From the NCBI RefSeq assembly GCF_000230715.2, contig NC_019792.1, forward strand, positions 3,162,001 through 3,226,000: 64,000 bases of DNA, given 5' to 3'. Source of the DNA: Natronobacterium gregoryi SP2 (GTDB lineage Archaea; Halobacteriota; Halobacteria; Halobacteriales; Natrialbaceae). Position numbers and translations under genes: made by a program. Below, one piece after another: positions 1 through 7,889 of this stretch; positions within the stretch are counted from its first letter, which is position 1, and each line of letters starts with the position of its first letter. Below the pieces are notes generated by a model, which did no database searches, was not told the DNA's origin, and worked only from the letters and a program-made list of their open reading frames with translations.

Positions 1-314
1 CCCATGCTGCCACCGCCCATCCCACCAAACGGGTCGCCGCCCATCCCGCCAGCGCCAGTACGGTCGCTCGCGTCGAAGCCGTGTTTCTCGGCCTGCTCGT
101 ATCGCTCGTGACCCATCCGATCGTAGGCCTGGCGTTTCTCTTCGTCGGTGAGAACCTGCTTGGCTTTCTGGATCTTCTTGAACTTCTCTTCGGCGTCAGG
201 GTCGTCGCTGACGTCCGGGTGGTATTCGGTGGCCTTCTCCCGATAGGCCTGTTTGATTTCGTCGGTGGAGGCGTCCGAACTCACACCGAGTACGTCGTAG
301 AAATCCTCGCTCAT
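1..314 (-). CDS. dnaJ: DnaJ co-chaperone, N-terminal part (cut by window edge)
   Basis: The reverse strand encodes [16 protein letters not shown] at its start, followed by a J-domain with the HPD tripeptide (YHPDVS) and then a Gly/Met-rich linker ([14 protein letters not shown]) where the window ends. The J-domain stimulates DnaK ATP hydrolysis; the zinc-finger and substrate-binding parts would lie left of position 1. The ATG at 312-314 is chosen because the J-domain begins directly there. It is transcribed in the same direction as dnaK but is separated from it by about 600 bp filled with repeats, so the pair is probably not one tight transcript. The gene looks intact as far as it is visible. 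Confidence 0.93.
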   Translation of the reverse strand, partial: MSEDFYDVLGVSSDASTDEIKQAYREKATEYHPDVSDDPDAEEKFKKIQKAKQVLTDEEKRQAYDRMGHERYEQAEKHGFDASDRTGAGGMGGDPFGGMGGGSM

Positions 315-533
315 TCGTTGTCCACCGGTAGTCCATTGAGCCACTTGAAACGAACGCTCGATGGTCGACTCGGCGAGAACGCACGGCCTAACTGACTAGC
401 GGCTGAAACAAACTGTCCGCTTCCGACAGTGTCGAACTCGGGGCGTTGCTTCCGACCGAAGACTGGCGTTTTGCACGACTTACTGTAGTCAACTCCCGTT
501 GATCGCCAGAACGGGGTCGGTGATCTGCGGTAA

Positions 534-811
534 CTAGTACTCCGCCAAGCGTCGACTGCTGCGTGAACCCAGACGACCGCATTCGGTTTCACCCATCAGT
601 TCAGGCTTGGCCCGCCACTAGTACTGTCCCAAGTCTACTCTGACTAGGGCACTCCACTTCTGATCGAGAATCGTGATCGGTTTTGGCCAACTCTCAACTA
701 GTCGGTCCATGCTTGGGATAGTACTAGTACCGTCCCAACCGTCGACTGACGGGTCGAACCGAGCGACACCGCCAGATTCGACCCTTCAGTTCAGGCTTGG
801 CCCGCCACTAG
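534..811. repeat. Array of three CTAG-bounded mini-elements
   Basis: Three units share their CTAG borders: 534-621, 618-727 and 724-811. The first and third end in GGCTTGGCCCGCCACTAG and begin CTAGTACTCCGCCAA or CTAGTACCGTCCCAA. Each carries an internal inverted repeat (for example GGGTCGAA with TTCGACCC in the third). The middle unit is a different subtype with terminal inverted repeats CTAGTACTGTCCCAA and TTGGGATAGTACTAG. The same family recurs at 6855-7026, 21068-21135 and 42976-43147. Bases 315-533, between dnaJ and the array, show no gene or repeat that I can recognise. Confidence 0.85.
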
Positions 812-821
812 TGACAACAAT

Positions 822-912
822 CCGTATGAGACGGACTGCTGTACCGCTTTACCGGCGCGACCCCAGGAGGGCTCGCGGTCGTGCCGGAGCTGACGGACAG
901 CAAACCGCCTCC
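822..912. repeat. GC-rich hairpin repeat, family 2, copy 1
   Basis: The segment begins CCGTATGAGACGGACTGCTGTACCG, has a central stem (CCGGCGCGACC paired with GGTCGTGCCGG, one mismatch) and ends ACGGACAGCAAACCG, which is the inverted counterpart of the start. It ends about 10 bp from the dnaK stop codon. Better preserved copies are at 2951-3034, 20323-20407 and 46319-46401. Confidence 0.8.
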
Positions 913-921
913 GTTCACGCG

Positions 922-2871
922 TTACTCGTCGTCGTCTTCCTCGAAGTCGACGTCTTCGAAGTCGGCATCGACGTACTCCTCGTCGTCGGCATCTGCACCG
1001 GCCGCGCCGGCACCGGGGTTCGGGCCACCGCCCATCCCGCCCATATCACCCATGCCGCCGGGACCCGCTCCTGCAGCGCCGCCGGCTGCGCCGCCAGCAG
1101 CGCCGCCGGCACCCGCTGCGCCCTCGGCCTGCTGGTAGACTTGCTTCCCGATCTCCTGCAGTTCCGTGCTCAGGTCTTCGGTCGCCGCCTCGATCGCCTC
1201 GGCGTCGGCATCGTCGTCGTCGATCGTCGCCTCGAGGTCTTCGACTGCCGCCTCGATCGATTCGCGGAGTTCGGCGTCGACCTGTTCGTCGTTCTCCTCG
1301 AGGAGTTTCTCGGCGCGCTGGATCGTCGCCTCGGCCGTGTTGCGGGCCTCGATTCGCTCGCGGCGTTTCTGGTCCTCTTCGGCGTGTTCTTCGGCTTCTT
1401 GCTGCAGGCGGTCGATCTCGTCGTCGGAGAGACCGGCACCACCTTCGATGGTGATCTCTTCGCTCTCGCCGGAGCCTTTGTCCTCGGCGGAGACGTTGAC
1501 GATCCCGTTCTCGTCGATCGAGAACGTGACCTCGATCTGGGGTGTTCCGGCTGGTGCCGGCGGGATGCCGGTCAAGTGGAACTCACCGAGCAGTTCGTTT
1601 TCCTCGGCGATCTCGCGTTCACCCTGGAAGACCCGTACCTGGACGGTCGTCTGGTTGTCCGCCGCGGTGGTGAAGATCTTCGACTCCTCGGTCGGGATCG
1701 TCGTGTTCTTCTCGATCAGACGCTCGAAGAGACCGCCCTTGACCTCGATGCCCAGCGAGAGAGGCGTCACGTCGAGCAAGACGATATCGTCGACTTCGCC
1801 GCCGAGGACACCACCCTGGATCGCCGCGCCAAGTGCGACGGCCTCGTCGGGATTGACGTTTTTCTGTGGTTCCTTTCCGGTGAGTTCCGCGACCTGTTCT
1901 TCGACCTGTGGCATCCGCGTGGAGCCACCGACGAGCAGCACTTCGTCGATGTCGTCTTTCGAGTACCCGGCGTCCTCGAGTGCCTGCTCGGTCGGGTCGA
2001 CGGTGCGCTCAATGAGGGCCTCGCTCAGCGACTCGAACTTCGCGCGAGTGAGCGACTCCTCTAAGTGGATCGGGCCGTCGTCGGTTGCGGTGATAAAGGG
2101 GAGGTTGATCTCGGTTTCCTTGCGCGAGGAGAGTTCGATCTTGGCTTCCTCGGCGGCGTCTTTCAGACGCTGCAGGGCCTGTCGATCCTCGCGGAGGTCG
2201 ATTCCGTGTTCGGCCTCGAAGGTCTCGGCGAGCCAGTCGATGATCGCCTGGTCCCAGTCGTCGCCACCGAGGTCGTTGTCACCGTTGGTGGCGACGACCT
2301 CGTAGACGCCGCCGCCGAGATCGAGAATAGAGACGTCGAAGGTGCCGCCCCCGAGGTCGTAGACGAGGACGGTCTGGTCGGATTCGTCGTCGAGGCCGTA
2401 GGCCATCGACGCGGCGGTCGGCTCGTTGACGATGCGCTCGACCTCGAAGCCGGCGATCTCGCCGGCGTCTTTGGTCGCCTGGCGCTGTCGGTCCGAGAAG
2501 TACGCAGGGACCGTGATGACGGCCTTCTCGACCTCGTCGCCGAGGTACTCTTCGGCGTCGTGTTTGATCTTCTGGAGGATCATCGCCGAAATCTCTTCGG
2601 GCGTGTACTCCTCGCCCTCGATCTCGACGGTGTAGTCCTCTTCCCCCATGTGACGCTTGATGGACTGAATCGTCTTCTCGGGGTTCTGGACGGCCTGGTT
2701 CTTCGCGGGCTTCCCGACGAGTCGCTCGTCGTCGTCGGTGAAGGCGACTATCGAGGGCGTCGTCCGTTCACCCTCGGCGTTGGCGATGATCTCCGGATCG
2801 CCGCCTTCCATCACTGCGAAGGCACTGTTCGTCGTTCCGAGGTCGATTCCGAGAATCTTGTTGCTCGCCAT
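922..2871 (-). CDS. dnaK: Hsp70 molecular chaperone DnaK
   Basis: The 649-residue product begins [20 protein letters not shown], the Hsp70 phosphate-1 motif, and contains the nucleotide-binding motifs [12 protein letters not shown] and [10 protein letters not shown], the [10 protein letters not shown] linker region and a helical C-terminal lid. It folds proteins in the cytoplasm through ATP cycles with DnaJ and GrpE. The tail is Gly/Ala/Met-rich and ends in an acidic run (EEDDDE), as expected of a haloarchaeal protein. The ATG at 2869-2871 is preferred over one seven codons upstream because the family starts here and the TATA-like TTTTAAGC lies about 26-33 bp upstream. No grpE is visible next to it, whereas haloarchaea often have grpE nearby. 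Confidence 0.97.
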   Translation of the reverse strand: MASNKILGIDLGTTNSAFAVMEGGDPEIIANAEGERTTPSIVAFTDDDERLVGKPAKNQAVQNPEKTIQSIKRHMGEEDYTVEIEGEEYTPEEISAMILQKIKHDAEEYLGDEVEKAVITVPAYFSDRQRQATKDAGEIAGFEVERIVNEPTAASMAYGLDDESDQTVLVYDLGGGTFDVSILDLGGGVYEVVATNGDNDLGGDDWDQAIIDWLAETFEAEHGIDLREDRQALQRLKDAAEEAKIELSSRKETEINLPFITATDDGPIHLEESLTRAKFESLSEALIERTVDPTEQALEDAGYSKDDIDEVLLVGGSTRMPQVEEQVAELTGKEPQKNVNPDEAVALGAAIQGGVLGGEVDDIVLLDVTPLSLGIEVKGGLFERLIEKNTTIPTEESKIFTTAADNQTTVQVRVFQGEREIAEENELLGEFHLTGIPPAPAGTPQIEVTFSIDENGIVNVSAEDKGSGESEEITIEGGAGLSDDEIDRLQQEAEEHAEEDQKRRERIEARNTAEATIQRAEKLLEENDEQVDAELRESIEAAVEDLEATIDDDDADAEAIEAATEDLSTELQEIGKQVYQQAEGAAGAGGAAGGAAGGAAGAGPGGMGDMGGMGGGPNPGAGAAGADADDEEYVDADFEDVDFEEDDDE

Positions 2872-2884
2872 TATGGGGGGTATT

Positions 2885-2904
2885 GTGCGCACTTTGTTTT
2901 AAGC
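2885..2904 (-). promoter_or_regulatory. dnaK core promoter
   Basis: On the reverse strand a TATA-like GCTTAAAAC (2896-2904) sits 26-33 bp from the dnaK start codon. That places transcription initiation at or very near the ATG, typical of haloarchaeal leaderless or short-leader genes. An 8-bp palindrome GTGCGCAC (2885-2892) lies between the box and the start; its role is unknown. Confidence 0.5.
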
Positions 2905-2950
2905 GTTACTAGCCAGATCGACGAGGCGAATAAAAACCCACAGCACCGCT

Positions 2951-3034
2951 CATACGGTTTGCTGTCAGTCATCTCCGGCGCGACCCCAGGAGCGCTCGCG
3001 GTCGCGCCAGGACATCGGTACAGCATTCTGTATC
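2951..3034. repeat. GC-rich hairpin repeat, family 2, copy 2
   Basis: The outer arms are ATACGGTTTGCTGT (2952-2965) and ACAGCATTCTGTAT (3020-3033), which are inverted relatives of each other. The inner arms are CCGGCGCGACC and GGTCGCGCC. The copy lies between the divergent dnaK and purM genes, about 80 bp upstream of dnaK, so it is not restricted to 3' ends. The rest of the 2872-3163 interval holds only the dnaK promoter and the purM leader. Confidence 0.85.
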
Positions 3035-3163
3035 AGTAGTCCATACCGCGACCGCCGAGTGGCGGGCCGATACGACACAACAGGACGCGACGCCGATTCC
3101 CGTTCGACGAGCGGCTGCGGCGGGACCGGTGATCTTTTGCTCGCGCCACGAGGTCGTTCACTC

Positions 3164-4156
3164 ATGACCGATCCAGCTGACGACGGGACGGAGGACCGAC
3201 TCACCTACGCCGACACCGGCGTCGACATCGAGGCCAGCGAGAACGCCACCGCAGCGCTGCTCGAGGCCTTCGGGAGCGACCTCACGACAGAGTACGCAGG
3301 GCTGATCGACATCGGCGATCGCTACCTGGCACTCGCAACCGACGGTGTCGGCACGAAACTGCTCGTCGCCGAGGCCATCGAGGAGTTCTCGACGATCGGC
3401 ATCGACTGCATTGCGATGAACGTCAACGACCTCGTCGCCGCGGGCGTCGAACCCGTCGGCTTCGTCGACTACCTCGCGATCGACGACCCCGACGAGACCA
3501 TCACCAACGAGATCGGCGAGGGTCTCGCGGTCGGTCTGGAGGAAGCCGACCTGACGATGCTCGGCGGCGAGACCGCGGTGATGCCCGATGTCGTGCAGGG
3601 CTTCGACCTCGCGGGAACCTGTGCTGGTCTGGCAGCGAAAGACGAACTTCTCGAGGGCGAGGCCGCCGTTGGGGACACGCTGGTCGGGTTCCCATCGAAT
3701 GGCATCCACTCGAACGGGCTCACCCTAGCACGCGAGGCCGTCACCCGCGATCACGAGTACACCGATCCGTTCCCGTACGACGACGAGCGCACGATCGGCG
3801 AAGAGCTGTTGCGTCCGACCCGAATCTACACGGACCTGCTCGAGTCGATGCACGACCACGGCGTCCGTGCGGCGGCTCACGTCACTGGCGGCGGGTGGAC
3901 GAACCTCCTGCGGATGGGTAAGTACGAGTACGCGATCGACGATCCGTGCCCGGCCCAGTCGGTCTTCAAGTTCGTTCAGGAAGAGGGCAACGTGACCGAC
4001 GAGGAGATGCACCGAACGTTCAACATGGGCACCGGTTTCGTCGTCGCCGTCCCCGAGGAACGAGCCGACGACCTCGTGGCCGAGACCGACGGCCGGATCA
4101 TCGGTCACGTCGAGGACGGGCGTTCGGTGGAGATCCGCGGTCTTTCGCTGTCCTGA
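3164..4156 (+). CDS. purM: Phosphoribosylformylglycinamidine cyclo-ligase (AIR synthetase)
   Basis: The 330-residue protein converts FGAM to 5-aminoimidazole ribonucleotide with ATP in purine synthesis. Recognisable PurM features are the N-terminal LTYADTGVDIEA, the ATDGVGTKLL motif, the IDCIAMNVNDLVAAG segment, LGGETAVMPD, and HVTGGGWTNLLRM with NMGTGF near the C-terminus. The ATG at 3164 is chosen because the family begins shortly before TYADTGVDI; an upstream in-frame ATG at 3059 would add a basic, non-conserved extension running out of the repeat. The gene stands alone; purL and guaB elsewhere in the window belong to the same pathway. Confidence 0.96.
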   Translation: MTDPADDGTEDRLTYADTGVDIEASENATAALLEAFGSDLTTEYAGLIDIGDRYLALATDGVGTKLLVAEAIEEFSTIGIDCIAMNVNDLVAAGVEPVGFVDYLAIDDPDETITNEIGEGLAVGLEEADLTMLGGETAVMPDVVQGFDLAGTCAGLAAKDELLEGEAAVGDTLVGFPSNGIHSNGLTLAREAVTRDHEYTDPFPYDDERTIGEELLRPTRIYTDLLESMHDHGVRAAAHVTGGGWTNLLRMGKYEYAIDDPCPAQSVFKFVQEEGNVTDEEMHRTFNMGTGFVVAVPEERADDLVAETDGRIIGHVEDGRSVEIRGLSLS

Positions 4157-4208
4157 GACACTTCCTGTAACTGGGAACGGAGTGATTCGGTTCCCGACTC
4201 GAGAGCGA

Positions 4209-4765
4209 TCAGCTCTCGGCCGACGCGTCGTCGCTCTCCCGCAGATCGTCCAGTTTGGCAAGTAAATCGCTGATTGTTGGCCGGTCGAACGTCGAGTTCC
4301 GGCTCCTCACCGCGGCGGTCGACGACCGCGACCTCGGGCATCCGGTCGAAGAAATCGCTCATCCAGCCGAGAATACCTGGCCGGACGGACTGAGCGTAGT
4401 TCTCGCCGACCGATACGTCCGCGTCTGCAAGCAGGGGGACGGAAGGTCGTAGTTGGCCTGCCACTCCGCGACGCGCTCGCGCGGTTCGGGACCGATCGAG
4501 ACCGTTCGGTGTCTCGCTCGCGGAAGTCGTCGATCCTGTCGGCTAGATCCTGAACTGAACCTGACGCCGGCAGTTCGTACAGTAGTAGTCCCGCTGGAAG
4601 AACAACACCGCGAAGTCGACGGTCGCCGGCAGGTCGGCGAGCGAGAACGGGTCCGGTCCGGGACCGACGTTCGGGAGCGGGAAGTCCTCCGGCTCCCTCG
4701 ATTCGGTGGTCGTACGTCTCTTTCGGTGCCGATTGCAAAGCCGCTGTCTCTCCGCCGACAGTCAC
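4209..4765 (-). pseudogene. Redoxin (AhpC/TSA-type peroxiredoxin-like) pseudogene
   Basis: Fragments of one redoxin protein are spread over the reading frames of the reverse strand. Reading from the 5' end, a GTG at 4763-4765 opens VTVGGETAALQSAPKE. Another frame gives EPEDFPLPNVGPGPDPF and FFQRDYYCTNCRRQVQ, which is the thioredoxin-fold strand with its CxxC. Further frames give DLADRIDDFRERDTE, then PEPRERVAEWQANYDLP, then LLADADVSVGENYAQ and MPEVAVVDRRGEEPEL, and finally TISDLLAKLDDLRESD with a stop at 4209. At least four frame changes are needed, so the gene is dead unless the sequence is wrong. The GTG overlaps the stop codon of the upstream gene (GTGA), which suggests the two were once translationally coupled. 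Confidence 0.85.
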
Positions 4766-5466
4766 CCGTCGCCGTCGTCGAACTGCCTCCCGATCTCTCT
4801 TTTTGTCTCTGCGATCACCTGTCGCTCGGCCCGACACATCGCCCGGACCGCCTCGTCGGTGTACTCGAGCGAGACGCTCGGCAGACTGGCAGTGAACCGG
4901 CCGCCGAGCACGTCACCGGGATCGACCTCGACCACGAACGCGAACGCCTCTCGGTGTCGCTGCAACGGATCGGTAAATGGGAAGGCCTCGTCGACGAGAT
5001 CGGTCGCCTCTCCCGCGTCGAACGCCGCCCTGGCTGCCGGCCAGAACCGCTTTTCCGGCCGCTGGACGATCGGCTCGACCCCGTCTCGGAGCCGCTGCAG
5101 TCGCTCGAGCGTCGCCTCCTCGATAGCTCGTCGCTTCGACGGCTCGGCCTGGGGAGCGAGCGCCGCCACGTACCCGTCGCGCTCGAGTAACTCGTCGGCG
5201 ACGGCGTCGACCGGTTCACCGCTATCGACGCACTCGAGGACGAGCCGGAACTGTTCGACCGATCGTCGCCGGTAGGTATCTAGCTCCGGCTCGACGACGG
5301 CCCGCTCGAGAGCATCGGCGTTTCGGCGGAGTTTGTCGACGACGATTCCACCGGCTCCGAGCCCCGTCCCCTCGAGGGCGCGAGCGACGCTGAACTCCCG
5401 TCTGGTCGTCTCGATGGTGTCGTTTACGAACGTCTCGAACCCGCTTTCCGCGGCCGTTCGGGTCAT
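4762..5466 (-). CDS. Conserved-looking haloarchaeal protein of unknown function
   Basis: I do not recognise this 234-residue acidic, largely helical protein. It has no signal peptide, membrane segment or metal motif. The N-terminal part reads TRTAAESGFETFVNDTIETT, and a Gly-rich stretch (GTGLGAGGIVVDKL) around residues 37-50 is the only distinctive segment. An ATG 20 codons upstream (5524-5526) would lengthen it, but the A-rich TATA-like box (AATAAAAATA, reverse strand near 5527-5536) would place initiation downstream of that ATG, favouring 5466. It is intact while both neighbours, a redoxin and a DUF547 gene, are broken. Its stop overlaps the start of the redoxin remnant by 4 bp. Confidence 0.6.
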   Translation of the reverse strand: MTRTAAESGFETFVNDTIETTRREFSVARALEGTGLGAGGIVVDKLRRNADALERAVVEPELDTYRRRSVEQFRLVLECVDSGEPVDAVADELLERDGYVAALAPQAEPSKRRAIEEATLERLQRLRDGVEPIVQRPEKRFWPAARAAFDAGEATDLVDEAFPFTDPLQRHREAFAFVVEVDPGDVLGGRFTASLPSVSLEYTDEAVRAMCRAERQVIAETKREIGRQFDDGDG

Positions 5467-5538
5467 TCGACTCGCTCTGTGTTCAGGACGGAATCGGCTT
5501 GAAGCTTCGCCAGTATTCGTAAGCATATTTTTATTGCG

Positions 5539-5966
5539 ATGTCGTGTACTCGAGGTCGAGTCGTGTCCGTCACGCAACTCCGTGCGGCGCTCGTCGGCTA
5601 CCTGCCCCAGCTGCCCCGATCGGGGTTTCTGAGCGAGTATCGCCTCGAGTCCGATCCCCGGATTCACTTCGCGCTCAACTGCGGGGCCGAGAGCTGTCCG
5701 TTGATAGGCCGTACGATCCGGCGACCGTCGACGAGGCACTCGACGACTCGACGCGAGTCCATCTCGAGCAGACTGTCGAATACGATCCCGATCGCGAACG
5801 AGTCCGGGTCCCGCGGCTCTGTCTGTGGTTCGTCGGCGACTTCGGCGGCCGGTCCGGACTGTACGCGTTCCTCCGGGAGTACGAGCAACTCCCCGAGGAG
5901 ACGAGGCCGTCGCTGCGGGTCGACGGGTACGACTGGACGAAAACGCCGCGGGCGTTCGCCGGCTGA
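5539..5966 (+). pseudogene. DUF547-family remnant, 5'-truncated and frameshifted
   Basis: The first frame encodes LRAALVGYLPQLPRSGF and DPRIHFALNCGAESCPLIG, the diagnostic DUF547 segment. The continuation, RPYDPATVDEALDDSTRV through LWFVGDFGGRSGLYAFL to YDWTKTPRAFAG, lies in a different frame. The change of frame falls at about 5695-5710. The N-terminal part of the family is absent: upstream DNA is the promoter and start of the divergent unknown gene. DUF547 has no established function. The remnant ends at a TGA (5964-5966). Confidence 0.8.
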
Positions 5967-6006
5967 TGGCTGGACCGGGTTTCGATCGAGCCTTCGTGAC
6001 GGTTCG

Positions 6007-6531
6007 CTATCGGTCGGCTTCGGTGTCGGACGTCTGTTCGGCGGTCGCCGACCGAATCGCGTCGTACTCCTCGTCGCCGTAGGCGATGAACCGGACGTCC
6101 TCGAGTGTCTCCGGTTCGGACGCTTCGATCTACTCGCCGATTATCTCGGCACCCTCGAGCAGGTCGAACCCAGCGACGCCACAGCCCAGCGCCGGCAGAA
6201 CGAGCGACTCGCAGCCGAGTTCGTCCGCCGTCTCGAGCGCGTTCTGGGTCGCGTCGCGGATGCTCGCCTCGGTCGCCTCACCGTCGCCGTAGTGTGGCAT
6301 CGCCGCCGCGTGGATGACGCGGCCCGCGTCCAGGTCGTAGGCGTCGGTGACGGCGACCTCGCCCAGATCCACTGGTCCGCTCTCCACCGCTTCCTCGTTG
6401 ATCTCCTCGCCGGCGGCCCGCCCGAGCGCGCCGGCGACGTCCGAGCCCATCCGGAGACTGGTTCCGGCGGCGTTGACGAACGCGTCGGCGGACTGTTCGG
6501 CGATGTCTCCCTGAACGATGTCGAACTCCAT
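6007..6531 (-). pseudogene. Macro-domain (ADP-ribose-binding) gene interrupted by an in-frame TAG
   Basis: The protein starts MEFDIVQGDIAEQSADAFVNAAG and contains the macro-domain ligand motifs GSDVAGALGRAAG and LPALGCGVAGF. Translation stops at TAG (6130-6132) after GAEIIGE. If that codon is read through, the same frame continues with IEASEPETLEDVRFIAYGD and further coding sequence to a TAG at 6007-6009, giving a normal 174-residue macro domain. The C-terminal helix and strand are therefore lost by one nonsense change, probably GAG to TAG. Macro domains bind or hydrolyse ADP-ribose derivatives; whether the 133-residue product still folds is unknown. Confidence 0.8.
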
Positions 6532-6660
6532 ACGCGCGAGTACGACCGCGATCAGGGTGAAAGTACACCACGCAGTCGTTCTGTCACCTGCTGTCGAACT
6601 GGACGACGCGCAGACACTCACGATGGGAGAGGCTTCTCAACGTCTTCAGCTGACCAAAAC

Positions 6661-6684
6661 CCTTTTAGATTTAGGCTCACCTAA
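6661..6684 (+). promoter_or_regulatory. TATA-like box with iron-box-like palindrome
   Basis: TTAGGCTCACCTAA (6671-6684) has perfect TTAGG/CCTAA arms around four bases and resembles the DtxR/IdeR-type iron box. It lies directly downstream of a TATA-like CCTTTTAGAT (6661-6670) and 9 bp before the ATG at 6694. A bound repressor would block initiation. The box assignment rests on resemblance only. Confidence 0.5.
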
Positions 6685-6693
6685 CTCATCGTA

Positions 6694-6858
6694 ATGGACG
6701 TACCCGCCCGCAGGCAGGATTCCGATGCCGACGAACCCGAGGAGCCCTCGGCAGTCGTGACCAGCCACGAAACTCGTCCCGGCAACGTCGTCTTTACCGA
6801 ACGCGACAACACCGACGGCTGGATCGCGACTGATCTGACCGTCGAGGTCGACCGCTAG
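6694..6858 (+). CDS. Small acidic protein, 54 aa, unknown function
   Basis: The product starts MDVPARRQDSDADEPEEPS and ends with ETRPGNVVFTERDN and TDGWIATDLTVEVDR. The GWIATD ending resembles short haloarchaeal proteins in which a Trp-Ile-containing tail follows an acidic leader; I cannot assign a function. The TATA-like box about 30 bp upstream fits a leaderless transcript. The stop codon TAG is part of the CTAG that opens the following mini-element, so insertion of the element may have set the present C-terminus. Confidence 0.6.
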   Translation: MDVPARRQDSDADEPEEPSAVVTSHETRPGNVVFTERDNTDGWIATDLTVEVDR

Positions 6859-7026
6859 TACTCCGCCAAGCGTCGACTGATGCGTGAACCCAGACGACCG
6901 CATTCAGTTTCACTCATCCGTTCAGGCTTGCCAAAGCACTAGTACCGTCCCAACCGTCGACTGACGGGTCGAATCGAGCCACGCCGCCAGATTCGACCCA
7001 TCAGTGCAGGCTTGGCCCGCCACTAG
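6855..7026. repeat. Two tandem CTAG-bounded mini-elements
   Basis: Units 6855-6942 and 6939-7026 share a CTAG. The first starts CTAGTACTCCGCCAAGCGTC and ends GGCTTGCCAAAGCACTAG; the second starts CTAGTACCGTCCCAACCGTC and ends GGCTTGGCCCGCCACTAG. They closely match the reverse complement of the pair at 42976-43147. From 7027 to 7318 I see no gene or clear repeat. Confidence 0.85.
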
Positions 7027-7318
7027 ACGATACGGCCCTCCAGCGCCGAAATCGAGCCACGACCGGTTCGTCTCTCGAACACTGGTGTAGCTTGCTGTAC
7101 CGACATCCGGTGTCTCCGCTTCCGGTCGCGGGCGTACCGACGACTCCAACAACCCGTCTGCGCAGTTCACCACGCAACTCCCTCGAGATGCACTCCTGAC
7201 CGTCTGACTCTTCGTCGGCGTGAGTTACAGCCGCCGTGAAAAACACTCGGTATCGGTCTCGGTCCGTCAACTCAGGCCAGAGACGCCACCCGACCACTCG
7301 CCAGCCGCACGCGACTCC

Positions 7319-7864
7319 TTACTTCGTCGCTTCCTCGAGCACCAGCGTGTCGTCCTCGAGGTAGTGTTCGAAGTGGTGGGCGTCTTCCTCGAGTTCGACG
7401 AGGATCTCGCGGAGGAGTTCGGCCGTAGCGTAGTCACCGAGGTTGTCCGCGAGTTCGATGCTCCCACGCATCGACTCGATGATGTCGCCGTACATCTCGA
7501 GGTCGTTTTCGAGCATCGTTCGAACGTCGTAGACGTCCTCGCCCTCGAACTCGACGGTCGCGCGCTGCTCTTGGTTCGTCGGGCCGGAAACGGGGACGCC
7601 GCCGAGCGCCTGGGCGCGTTCGGCAACGACGTCTGCACCCTCTTCGACGTGCTCGTAGGCCTCCTCGAGGAACTCGTGCAGCGGCAGGAACTCGGCACCC
7701 TCGACTACCCAGTGGTGTTTCTTGAGCTGGTGGTACAGCACGTACGAGTTCGCCAGTTCCGTGTTCAGCGCGTCGACGATCTGTTCGGCTTTCTCTTGGT
7801 CGAGACGAAGGTCGTTGTCCTCGACAGTGTCTGCTGACTGGCGGACGGTCTGCTGTTTACTCAT
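7319..7864 (-). CDS. dpsA: Dps-type ferritin DpsA
   Basis: This 181-residue four-helix ferritin-like protein forms a dodecameric cage that oxidises and stores iron and protects DNA. The di-iron site residues of the family are visible in LYHQLKKHHWVVEG and LHEFLEEAYEHVEEGADVVAERAQALGG, with the typical Dps spacing. The acidic C-terminal helix ends HHFEHYLEDDTLVLEE. The ATG is at 7862-7864, with a TATA-like CTTTAAGT about 27-34 bp upstream on the reverse strand, so the leader is very short. An iron-box-like site lies 1.2 kb away before another gene, so a shared iron theme is possible but unproven. Confidence 0.95.
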   Translation of the reverse strand: MSKQQTVRQSADTVEDNDLRLDQEKAEQIVDALNTELANSYVLYHQLKKHHWVVEGAEFLPLHEFLEEAYEHVEEGADVVAERAQALGGVPVSGPTNQEQRATVEFEGEDVYDVRTMLENDLEMYGDIIESMRGSIELADNLGDYATAELLREILVELEEDAHHFEHYLEDDTLVLEEATK

Positions 7865-7889
7865 AGCAATTCAGTGTATGCCGCCGAAC

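Noticed and set aside
388-592. Short reverse frames beginning MRSSGFT
   Set aside because: The same start recurs wherever a CTAG mini-element occurs (also near 6903 and 43099), so the frame is a by-product of the repeat and not a gene.
534-811. CRISPR array
   Set aside because: Units are contiguous with shared CTAG borders and have no constant repeat alternating with unique spacers; no cas genes are present.
673-2064. 463-codon open frame on the forward strand
   Set aside because: It lies antisense to dnaK; long antisense frames are common in GC-rich haloarchaeal genes and the peptide shows no family resemblance.
2065-3039. 324-codon forward frame ending near the family 2 repeat
   Set aside because: It is antisense to dnaK and its 3' end runs through the repeat; no recognisable protein features.
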